A program made the position numbers and the translations under genes. Positions 10,151-20,709 of a DNA stretch of 64,000 bases are shown here, one piece after another (the first letter of the stretch is position 1; every line of letters begins with the position of its first letter). The stretch lies in assembly GCA_004352715.1 (NCBI GenBank), contig SCFE01000038.1, positions 1,221,014 to 1,285,013 on the forward strand. The letters are read 5' to 3'. Below the pieces are notes generated by a model. That model was not told the DNA's origin and ran no database searches. It saw only the letters and a program-made list of their open reading frames with translations. The DNA comes from Hofstenia miamia (taxonomy: Eukaryota > Xenacoelomorpha > Acoela).

Positions 10151-13100
10151 TTCAATAGTTTCAGCAAAATTATCTGGATAATTTGAAAACATGATGTAAA
10201 AAACCTTTTTCCCTCCCTTAAATCTTTAATTTTCCAAGGCCACCCTAACGTGACTAAGCTGGTTTCGCCACTGTTGAACTAACCTTCCTAACACAAGACT
10301 TAAAGTCATTCGTTGAGAATCAATTGAAGAAACATTTTTCTAAAACAGCAACAAAAATTTTCAAATATAGACTTAAATGGAATTTTCATTATATAAGAAG
10401 AGTAAGATTGTTATGTATTGAGCACTGCTTACTTCCAGGTTTGTACATGATAAGTAATTTTGTTTGTGTTAAGTTTGTTTACACACTACACTTTTTTCAT
10501 TTTAAATTTTGTTCAAACGAATTATACACAACATTTATGTAGATTTATTGAAGATCGCTAAACTATTATATGCACATTTACCCAAAAATTCTTGCTCAGC
10601 AATGAAAACAAAAGCTAACATTGTAGAAAGTCCAGATGTTATGTATCAAATGTAAAATTATCGCCATTGAAAATCACATTTTTGCTATTACAATATATAC
10701 TGCATGACAATGATATAAATTCCAATGAAAACCTTCAAGTACTACTCATGATTTTCAATGCAAGTAGGTCGAGGCCTATAGAATTTCTTACAATTATGGA
10801 GAGCATTCAAAATTAGCTCGTAAGAAGTATCAATCTGATTTAGAACATGAACATTCCTTTCAACATTAAATGAACAACATAATTTGAAACAAAGGGTATG
10901 GAAGTTAATGTCATTTGTAAAGTTAAAATTGAAACAAATTACGCAATCCAATATCAACATAATAGCATGCCCAACCCCGGTTTAGAGGAGTCTAACACTA
11001 AAGTTCTGAAAATGCCACATGATGAACTAAGTATAGCTAACAACTTCAAATTGAGTAATAAGTCCTACAAAAAGCTCTTGAAGTCCAATAATTGAAAACT
11101 GCCTCATGTAGTCGCATTTCCAAAAAAGTACTTAATCAATAGTGTTAAAAGTATAATGAGCAATAAGTGATAAATTTATGTAGATAGAATCTTATACTGA
11201 AACTTTTGAATATGTACTTTTTAAATGCTAACTCAGCTTCCATCTTAAGACTAGACAAACCTCTTCCCCCACAAAGTCAAATACTAAGGGTAAGTTTGAT
11301 GAAAAGATATTATTCCAAATTGATTACAATCCGTAATTATTTTTGCTCTTAAAAAGCCTTTGGGTTATTAACAACTAGAGACGAGCACAGTACAGTATTT
11401 GTAAAAATATTACCATCAACCATCGTATTGTGCTTTTTACTGTGAATCACCTCAAAAAAAATTCAGTGTATCCAAAAATAAAATCGGTTTGTCCATATTT
11501 TCAAGCGATTTTCTCAAACCTTATTAAGACGTTTTGATGTTATTCGATATTGAAAAATCTATGGCAGTGAGTCAATTTGATGCAGCGAGAATTAATTGAT
11601 GTAATAACTGCTTAAATATTGCCTCAAGCACACTACATTTACAAGTTGTTGTTGTATGCAACTTTTCCTTCTTTATAACTGAATTTTAATTTTTTTTCAG
11701 CAAGTTTTCTTAAGCCGGATGAGTTTGATTCTTTAGTAGCTCGAATTAGTTCAGCGTAGAATGTAAATTGCTCTCTTAGCTAAGTTGTAACACAGATCTA
11801 AGGTACGCATTTGTGATAAAAATTATCCCTGTATCTGAAGAAATGAAAGCATTATTAGTCATACTTCAATGAAACATCAGATTTTTAAAGATTTTCTGCA
11901 TACCTAATATTAAAATTCAGTAGAGTTCTTAAGATACCTCTATTCATTCATGAGATATGCGTATTTAAGAATTGCTTAAAGTTGTCATTATGATTAAATG
12001 TCTGGTTTCTGTAAAATGCACGGACGGCTCACCCCGACGCGGCTCACTTTCAAAACTGTGCCATATTTAGAGTGCTATTTGATTAGCCGATCTCAATGAC
12101 GGCTTCAGAGTGCGGCGTGCTCTCTATTACTTTGATTCAACGAGATTACAAAAAATAAATGGTTTTAATAACACGTTTATAATGCGTAAATATTTGATTT
12201 CTCAGAAGATTCTACATATGTTTAAAAAAATTGCACATGTATGCCCCTCCTAATTTAAGTTACACTATTTGACCTTGGATCTCATAACGAATTACCAGGA
12301 GACTAAATATAAAATATTTATGAAAAATTAATTTACACTTAAGTATTTTAAATTGTGGAATCCCGTCTGCTTTAAATATTACGTACGACTGGTGGGCAAG
12401 TGTAGCATTCTCTATATATTTCTTGCTGTTTGTTAAATAAAATAACTTTAATACTTGCTGTTTGCTATTTTGCTGTAAACTTCTTTTTTATATTAATTTT
12501 TAAGCTTTTGCGGTAAAAATTAAATTTATAAAAAATAAAGGAATGAAGAAATATTGATTGCTAAATTATTGATCAATTCTTAAGAAATTAGCACAACATT
12601 AGCATTAACATTTTGATTTAGATATATTCTGAATTGCAAAATAGGAAATTAGTTATTCGTTTGACACTCTGACTGAACAAATGCTTAGTATACCATGGTT
12701 ATTAATTAAAATTATATAAATGCGCGGATGTCTAATTCCTTGAATATTTTGCAATACATAAAAAGTCCAGTTTTGAAAATGGCTTACACGGTTGAAAGCC
12801 GTGGTTTTGAATTTTAGATTCAACCTTTTGGGTTACATTTCTCCTTTATTTTGCACTGGACATTCATGACAAAATGTGATTTGCTGATCCCAGAGATGAG
12901 ATGTGATTGCATTACAGATGTTTGTTTACTATCTCAAAGATGAACTTGCACCAGAAGAGTTCAATTTTATATTTTACATTAAGTTTCTAAAGCTGATAAT
13001 TTAAACAGATAATTGTTACTAAATGTGGGTTAGATCTTTTTGCAGATCATATATAAATAGCTTTTTCGAACTGTTTAAAAAGAGGGTGTTAAGAGCTCGT

Positions 13101-14019
13101 GTTAGGATAATCCTTGACAATCAAACAAACTTAGTTTTGAATTCATCACTAAAAATCTGGTGAAAACATGGCAATTCCTTAAAATTTATCTCCAAATTGA
13201 CCCTGAACTATAGGTAGCAATAAAGCACCTTATTTTGGTTTTGAACAAAACATTCAGAATGGTTTGATAGTTAGGATCGTTAACTTGTGTCGGAGACTAC
13301 ATAAACATGTTATGGACATGCGCATAGATAATCTTCAACAGAATGGAATTTTGACAAGGATCTTTGAGCTTAATCGTTCCGATCTGGAGTCATAAAGATT
13401 AATATAGTACTCAACAAAGAGTCATATTTGTGGTTTTTACAATGTTGATATGAAAAATAGAATTTATCTCTATAGATAATCTTATAATATAGACGTATTT
13501 TACTTCGGTTAATTATATTTAGGATATTAGCAATGCTAATTGGTGTGACACAAATATTTTCGGCTTTCGTAAATGTTCTTTTCGTACAAGGATCATCACA
13601 GAAGCAAAAATGTGATAATATTTTACATTTGAATTTAATTTATATTGTACAATGTTACTAAGTTTTTTAATAATAAAATTGCAGAGGTTTGTAGGTTCTA
13701 ATTCTTCATTCAGATTACATCAGTATTGAAAAACTTTCTATAGTTAACTATATCTGGTAGTCGCGCGCTGCAATTTACTGGGTTCAATTGAAATTTTAAA
13801 CTTTTCAAAAACTTCAAGGTGCTTGGCAAAGTGGGGCACAGCATTTAAATGAGTTTGAGAATGTGATATTTCAAACTATATCTAATAAATTCAACCTTGG
13901 CGTACTTTCTTTAATTATGGCAGAGTAAAGTTGGTTTAAGACATGCCATTCCAAATTCAAAATTGTATTGACTATATATATATTAGAGGATGTTTGTATA
14001 TGATATATGTTGCCAAGTT
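10150..14019. other. Gene-poor AT-rich stretch
   Basis: Short ORFs only, none with coding character. A GC-rich patch at about 12017-12125 carries GGCTCAC twice (near 12027 and 12043). It resembles terminal DNA of a transposon, but no partner was found. A copy of the dispersed R1 repeat lies at about 11405-11530. Confidence 0.5.
11405..11530 (-). repeat. Dispersed repeat R1, divergent copy
   Basis: The minus strand reads AATAAGGTTTGAGAAAATCG followed by CTTGAAAATATGGACAAACCG. This matches the R1 core (AATAGGCTTGGAGAAAATTC, then TTTGTAAATGTGGAAAAACG) seen at 15355, 16830, 34030, 52895 and 63355. Confidence 0.45.
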
Positions 14020-15080
14020 GTATACATCAGTTTTTGTAATTACGATATAATAGCTGCTTGGGACGAGTATGGTCTCTGTTCTTCCAGACAGCTTCATTCA
14101 TAATTTTCTGAACTGAGTTGTCTTCCTCAACGGCTGGTTGTATTGTAATTGGTACATCAGTTTTGATATTAGTAAAGCATTAAATGCTTTCGCATTTCCA
14201 TAAATAGAGATTTTTCTATTGGCTACAAAATAAATTAGCAGTTTATTATACTTAATAAATTCATTTAGGTCTATATTGACAGGCTCTTTTAAATTGATTT
14301 TAACGCCTAGTAGGTTGATTGTTTTGTGGTTTGTCGAGCAATCTGTTTTCTAAAATGTTTCACAAGAAGTCCAGAAAAAATAATGTTTTTCGATTAATTG
14401 TTAGCCCACTAATTTTGCCAAATTATATGAGATATTTACACAATGTATTTAAACTGGAAAATTCAGATAGTATAAACGTTATTTCATCTGCAAAAGCTAG
14501 ATATTTTGCTTCGATATTTTTATATATAAAACCTTTAATTTTTTGTTTATCATTACTAACCTTAAAAAAGGTTCAATAACTAAATTAATTAGAATGCAAG
14601 AAAGTGGTCATAGGCACCCTTACCTGACGCCTCTTTCAATTTTGATTGAAGATTATAGAAATAAATTTATGATTTTTTATGATTAGGTAAAAAGAGTTAT
14701 TATTATATAACGCTCTTATTTAATTAATTATTGAGTGGGGAAAGCCCATTTGTACCAGAAAATTAAATAAATAGCAATGATTAATATAGTCAAAGGCTTA
14801 TTAAAGTCTGTAGTCAAAATACCTAGATTTTTAGAAAGTACACGGCTAATTTCGAAAATACATTGCAAGGTAATGATGTTTAAGCCGCTCTTACGATGTT
14901 TCATGAAACCAATTTGATTTGGATTAACATGCTTTTGCGCAATTGAGGACAAGCGGTTGTTCAATGTGTAATAATATTTTTAGACTTCAGGATTTTGGAT
15001 CTTCTAGTTCTTGGTCTTTCTTAGGAAGAAGTTTAATAATTGCATTCGTAATACTTGAAAAGATCTTCTCTGTTTCTAAG
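14020..15080 (-). mobile_element. Decayed L1-like LINE reverse transcriptase
   Basis: Minus strand, in order: RLSSIAQKHVNPNQIGFMK and GLNIITLQCIFE at about 14960-14860; GILTTDFNK (motif A, catalytic Asp) at about 14810; ERGVRQGC (motif B) at about 14630; YLAFADEITFILSE (motif C, where the second Asp of FADD has become Glu) at about 14490; GKISGLTINRKTL; then LLGVKIN and ISIYGNAKAFNALLISKLMYQL at about 14300-14150. The PNQ-GF, FADD and YGK...SKL-Y blocks are typical of the L1/Tx1 side of LINEs. Frameshifts and stops separate every block. It is a different lineage from the jockey/CR1-like copies elsewhere here. Confidence 0.7.
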
Positions 15081-15354
15081 ACGGAATCAATTCATATATC
15101 GTATATATTTATAATCTAGTCAAAATTGGTGACTACTTTGTGTTTATCAATATAATAATTATAAGCCTAATCCAAACCCTACATTAACCTTAAACCAACA
15201 GAAACCCTAACCTTAAGCACAACCCTATCTATAAGCGCATGTACAGAGGGAACAATTGAAGCAAACACAGCCTAAATATAGACACTTGAGAAAAATGTAT
15301 GCCTGAGAAGTATGTTAAAATTTAAGAAAAATAAAATAGTCACCGAATGAGCCG

Positions 15355-15500
15355 TCAAAGCCCTTACTACTATCTTAAGCTCCCACCTGCCAAAGGGCAT
15401 ACCAAAGATGTGTCCAAATCCAAGCATGCCAAAGTTTCCTAATAGACTTGGAGACATTTGTTTGAAAATATGCGGTTTGGTACTTTAAAGATATAATGAG
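15355..15500 (+). repeat. Dispersed repeat R1 copy
   Basis: Contains ATGTGTCCAAATCC, CCTAATAGACTTGGAGACA and TTGAAAATATGCGGTTTGG in R1 order. Confidence 0.55.
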
Positions 15501-15880
15501 CAGCTTAGGTGCTAAATTCAATTAAAATCACACTAAATTGCTGTAAAAAATAGAATGAATCGGAATTGGAGAATTTCTTTATACAAGTTGTATATTGATA
15601 CTTTGTATTTTGTAATTCACTCATTTCGGTGATCTTTATTGGAACTGTTATAACTAATCATGCTGTTTTACAACAATTTAAGATGTGTAGTTTTAATAAA
15701 AATTAATTGAACATTTTTACTAGAAACCTTCAAAATACCGACGTCGACATATTTGAGTGAATATCATTTTTACTAGTGATAATAATAAAGATAATAAGAT
15801 TCAAAGTAATATATTTGCTAAAATAAGTTACAATTTTAGAACTACAAACTAAATATTCATGCATAATATATAATAATAAA

Positions 15881-15893
15881 TGTGTGTGTGTGT
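15881..15893. repeat. (TG)n microsatellite
   Basis: Six TG units. Confidence 0.85.
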
Positions 15894-15959
15894 CTATGTA
15901 TGTGGTGAGCTCAGTGTAAGAAATCGGTAAATGTGTTTAGCATGCTTGTGTCTCCAATT

Positions 15960-16644
15960 GTGTTTTGTCGGTGTAAGAGCTCACTTTTAATTTTTTAAAA
16001 TTTTGTTTGTAATTTTTTTCTACACTAATCTCATTGTCAAAATTGTTCCAAATATTTGAGGCTGCTAAATGAAAACTAGGATAGGAAATAATGCTGAAAA
16101 TAAATTTATGTGATCGTGGATTTACTTTTAAGTAATTCTCGGCTATATTTAGTTAAAAAAGTTGCCGCTGCACAAAACTTTATTCGATATAGCAGTGACA
16201 ATAAATTATACTTTCGTCTGTATTCAGTAACATGGTCATTCTTACTTACAAATGTAATGTTTTTAGTGAACAATTAAAAGTATTTTGAAAATAAATAGCG
16301 GTTCATTGTATTAAGTTTATAAATAAAAATGAACAATAATGTAATTGCGATAACAAAATGTATGCAAAAGTTGAACGTGATAAATTTCTGAGGTGGTATA
16401 AGAATCTAACTCCAGAAGTCATTTTTTGTATCTTTTTTAGAAGAAAACTATCATATATTAAATTTATGTCAATGTCAACATTGTTAAGAAGTAATTTGAT
16501 TTTATTTGCTATTTTTTTTACAGAATTAGGAAACAATATAATAAATTGCGTTTTTTCAATATTTATTAGTAATTGATTGGATGATAAATACCTAGAAAGC
16601 TTTTTCAATATCCCTTTGCAACTTTTTTGTGGCCCTAAATGCAT
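15960..16644 (-). mobile_element. LINE RT C-terminal fragment
   Basis: The minus-strand frame at 16644-16303 carries LSRYLSSNQLLINIEKTQF (the post-palm N-L-N--KT box), then MTSGVRFLYHLRNLSRSTF and LLSQLHYCSFLF. Further decayed sequence down to about 15980 gives ASNIWNNFDNEIS and NYKQNFKKLKV, the usual WN-Lp-i...F-kkLk end of the ORF. Order is that of a jockey/CR1-type ORF2. No YADD motif survives. It may belong with the endonuclease piece at 17161-17776 on the same strand, the middle having been replaced by other repeats. Confidence 0.7.
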
Positions 16645-16683
16645 AATTACTTGTATTTATTAAGCAAGTATCATAAGCCTTGT

Positions 16684-16741
16684 CCCATCGAGGCGTGCCG
16701 TTGTGCGAGCCCTGACTTTGCGCACTGCACACCTCAATGGG
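16684..16741. repeat. GC-rich 58-nt palindromic hairpin
   Basis: CCCAT/ATGGG, GAGG/CCTC, GTGC/GCAC and GTGCG/CGCAC pair in nested order around a 13-nt loop, giving about 18 bp of stem. Both single mismatches (positions 16689 and 16694 against their partners) are C opposite A, which fits CpG-to-CA decay of a once perfect palindrome. It stands out from very AT-rich surroundings. It could be a miRNA-like precursor, a transposon end or a fossil foldback; I cannot tell which. Confidence 0.6.
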
Positions 16742-16829
16742 TTTAAAGTATCTTTGCACATAGCAAAAACACTAAAAGTATGGAAAGAATTTAAATCTTT
16801 TTAAAATAATCAAAATTTAAAAAAAACTT

Positions 16830-17025
16830 GTTGATCTTTTCAACCTCAGCCACAGTAATGCTCTTAAAATAGTAATTTTCAAAATTGAGTTAAAGTATGT
16901 TCCCCAATAGACCTACCCATGCCCGAACATTTTCAAATTTACTAATAGGTTTGGAGAAAATTCTTTGTAAATGTAGAAAATCTGTGTCCTTTAAAACGGA
17001 CAGCAGACTGGTTAAGATTATTTAA
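16830..17025 (+). repeat. Dispersed repeat R1 copy
   Basis: Has ATCTTTTCAACCTCAGCCAC, CCCATGCCCGAACATTTTC, TACTAATAGGTTTGGAGAAA and CTTTGTAAATGTAG in the same order as the copies at 34030 and 63355. Confidence 0.65.
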
Positions 17026-17160
17026 ATTTTTTGATTTTTCGTAATTAGTCCAATTTATGTAATTCGAATTAGGTCTTGCTAGTTTAAAGAATTTCTGCTT
17101 CATCTCCACTTAATTCTTAATTGTTTAATGATCAGCGTGAAGTCCAATCGTCGTGATTTG

Positions 17161-17776
17161 TTAATTACTTGACGGGATTTTAGTACTGTTACTTAGTTTA
17201 ATAGTTGATTGATCTGTGCGGCAATAAAATTTAAAATGTGGTAACCAGAATGTAGGGTAAAAATGTAATGATTTCATCTGAATAGTTTTTGAAATCCCTA
17301 GCTTAAATAGTTTAAAATTTCGAAAACTTACCATGAATTGTACTAATATAAACACAGAGTGCGTGGTCACTGAACGATTGGAGAATTAAAGGTTTATATA
17401 TAGTTTCCGAATTACATAAAAAATAATCAATTAATATCGTTCTTCTAGTGGGAGTTTGAGTGTTGATAATTTTTAAATTATAAATCGCGCATAATTCTTT
17501 TCTTGAATTTTTTTTCATAACAATTGAAATAGTTTATGTTAGTCACTTAATATGTTTAGTTATTACAAGGAATGTCTGAAATTTCATTGCTACAAAAAAG
17601 TTCTTATTTAGATTGTGAATAACATTAATTAATTCCTCTTTAGAAGAATTTGTAGGTGATTTAATTTCAATGCACCAAGTTTCAAAAACGGAATGATCAG
17701 ATTCAAATTCTTTTTTTCGTATTGGATTTAAAAGTTTTTCTTTAACAAGAACATTAAAAATTGTGTATATATACAT
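17161..17776 (-). mobile_element. LINE endonuclease-domain fragment, frameshifted
   Basis: Two overlapping minus-strand frames give FESDHSVFETWCIEIKSP and EELINVIHNLNKNFF (17776-17590). These are followed by IDYFLCNSETIYKPL and SFSDHALCVYIS (17450-17340), the last holding the catalytic SDH. Same layout as the copy at 117-783. At least two frameshifts and stops are present, and it is truncated at the gap to its right. Confidence 0.75.
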
Positions 17777-17800
17777 ATATAAACATTAAAAATTGTGTGT

Positions 17801-17964
17801 NNNNNNNNNNNNNNNNNNNNNNNNNNNNNNNNNNNNNNNNNNNNNNNNNNNNNNNNNNNNNNNNNNNNNNNNNNNNNNNNNNNNNNNNNNNNNNNNNNNN
17901 NNNNNNNNNNNNNNNNNNNNNNNNNNNNNNNNNNNNNNNNNNNNNNNNNNNNNNNNNNNNNNNN
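17801..17964. other. Assembly gap (N)
   Basis: Run of N ending in an AT repeat, next to a short direct duplication of AACATTAAAAATTGTGT. Confidence 0.99.
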
Positions 17965-20190
17965 ATATATATATATCCATCATAATTTTGTACCTCGACT
18001 TGGATGATGTCCTTAGACATCGATGTCTTGCTAAAGACACTTCGGATACTGTTGTATTTGTTTATATAAATATATTCCTTAAAGACAACCCAATCTGAGT
18101 CATTGTCCACCGAACATATAGTGTAAATGTGGGGAATACGCGGCCGTTAAGCTCATTTGCTTAATTTGCATAAAAAAGAGTACAGATTCACACTAACATG
18201 TTTTACCAATTTTTCAACAACTTGTTTTATACAACTAGGTATAATAATAATGGTTAAAATATGTTTGTATGCATTTCTTGAGAACCCAGGATTTATATCT
18301 AAAGAAATTTTGAGCATGACAAATTTTTACCTTTGGGAGAAAAGATGAATTTTCTCGGGGAATATGGACTGGTTGTATTGACTGATTGTATGAAAGCAGA
18401 AAGGCTAACAGAGTGATAGATGGCAATATTATAATACTTTTTTCCAAAACCAAGGCACAGGACACGTTTGATTCTTGTGGTCTCGCATTACCTAAAGCCT
18501 CGCATTCCTATACCTAACTTACTATCACTGCCAAAGGAGCAATCACTGCTAAAGGAGGTTCAAAAGGCTAAATTACACCCCCACATCTATATAGTACTTA
18601 GACATTTATAGCACACAAAATTCCAACTGCCAACATTTATTAAATTGAAATTTAATTATTTTCTTTATGAGGACATAATTATAATTAATCTGTTAACGTG
18701 GGGAACAATCGAAATAGAAATATAATTTTTCAGTGACTGAAGTTCTTTTGACACGTAAAAGTGGCCCATTTTAACTAATAATTTACTATATCATCAAGCA
18801 ATTATTGATGTTAAGATATGAAAAAATTTCCATAATTAATGACTGAAATTAAACATAAAAAAGCAGAGCACTGTAATTCTAAAGAAATATTGCATAAGAT
18901 TCTTATGGCTATTTCATTTCTTATAAAATGAGATGCTTACAAATTTTAGGCATTCACTATGTGATATAATATTTATAATTAATAAATTCAGAAATATGGG
19001 CATTTAACGCTCATTTTCGAATAATCGTAAAAACATCAACTTATTATAAAACGAATATATTGTAACATCGGTGCTGGTTGTTAGTATCGGCCAGTCTAGT
19101 GTTTTCAGGTTCTTGTAAATATGTTGATAATGACTTTGTATATAACACCAATTAGTTGTTATAAATAGAGAACAGCTTAGAGAGCAGTTTTACAGAGTTG
19201 AATGGCAAGATGGGAATGCGTGAATTCCAGCTATATTACAATATGTTAAAAGTTAAGATTTAAGTTTTCAGCAAAATTCCACGCTTGCTTTCTACCTGAT
19301 ACTTTCATCTTCGAGTAACTTCATCATGCGAATCTTCAAGGACCTCTAAATATTCAGATCTGCTTGCTCTTCAGTCAATGGCTTGGGCAGAAGAAGCGAC
19401 TTTCTTTATTCATGTTCGATCAGTTTAGATTTGGAGTGATAAACTGCTGCTGGATTTTACCGGGCCAAGCCCTACTCATAATTCGAGGTCGACAGTTTAT
19501 GCAATTCAGAATCGGTTCGGTTTCGAACAAAAAACCGCTGTTTGTTTTTTATAATTCAAAACTGGTGTTACAAATTTGAACGGACTCTACCTAAATTTGC
19601 AAGTCACTTGCTGGCAGCCAACACACACTTTTGGAAAGCTGTTTGCTTCATTAAGTGTCTATCTAACATGAAGAACAAAGCTGACAATTTACTGTACCAA
19701 TAACAGCATATAGCATGTTTGTGTTACAAAACAATCGCAATCAACTTACTTTAAAATGTAAGTTAGAAGAAATTTAAAATGTGAATTTACCTACTTTCAA
19801 TAACTAATGCATACAATATAAATATTGTATTGGCAATGTTTATTACTCATTTTTAGAATAAGTCAAAATCACACGAAGCAGAAGGGAAATAAATGTTCTA
19901 TTCTAAAATGATTATCATATTTAGATTTACTGGATTATAAAATTTGATAACTTCGAGATTGTCTTAAATGTCTTCAAAAATTTTGAATTTATGAATATTT
20001 TTTAGACTTTTGAAACGTCTTCAGTGGGTACACTAGAACTTGGATTTTTTGTGACTGTTGCCAATATAGGGTAATTTGCTTCAGGAGCACGCCAATATGG
20101 CAAAAAATTTTTGTTGGAATTTATGAATATGGAAGATGAAAAATGTTTAATTTAATAGGATTTTAATCGGATGCTGCAGCATTTCATGAC
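17965..20190. other. Noncoding stretch
   Basis: Nothing supported. Short ORFs lack coding character. Confidence 0.5.
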
Positions 20191-20194
20191 AGGT

Positions 20195-20706
20195 TTAACC
20201 CTATTCTTCACAAGAGGGGCAAATGTACCCCTCCGATGTGGAATTTTATAAATAATCTTATTAAATCAAATTTGAAAGGTTGGCTGAACTTTTCACCGCA
20301 TTAAATTTAATTTTACCCATTCTGTCAACATTTTTTAGGTTGAAAGCGTTTTTGTCATGGAATTATGACAATTGTCAATTATAAAAATACATGAACAACT
20401 ACAAATTAATATGCCTTAAGTTATTACTAGACCTCATTTGTGTTTTGAATACAAAAAATATTAAAATTTTTACAAAAATAACCATTTTGACATAAGACAT
20501 CTCTTTTTATACCAATTTTTTCGCAAAAACTGCTGTCGTCAGTAAAAATGTCTGGACAAAAATGTTTTTTTTGGAATTTTTTCAAACTTTGGATTTTGTG
20601 CCAAACTTCATGACAATAACATTACTATATCAAAAAGAATCCGGGGGTATTTAACCCCTGTTTTAAAACCAACGTACATAAAAAAGGTTGTAATGATTGG
20701 GGTTAA
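20195..20706. mobile_element. piggyBac-type MITE flanked by TTAA
   Basis: Both ends show TTAA immediately followed by a CCCY-type terminus: TTAA-CCCTATTCTTCACAA at 20195 and, inverted, TTAA-CCCCAATCATTACAA ending at 20706 (11 of 15 bases match). TTAA target duplication and CCC termini are the hallmarks of the piggyBac superfamily. Just inside, AGGGGCAAATGTACCCCT and GGGGTATTTAACCCC form subterminal palindromes. No transposase ORF, so it is non-autonomous. Confidence 0.55.
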
Positions 20707-20709
20707 CTG

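Noticed and set aside
12017-12125. GC-rich patch with a short ORF beginning MHGRLTPTRL
   Set aside because: Only about 27 codons, no gene signals; more likely transposon end, but no inverted partner found.
13745-13800. tRNA-like CTGGTAGTCGCGCGCTGC ... GGGTTCAATTG
   Set aside because: Lacks an anticodon arm and matching stems; at best a very decayed SINE.
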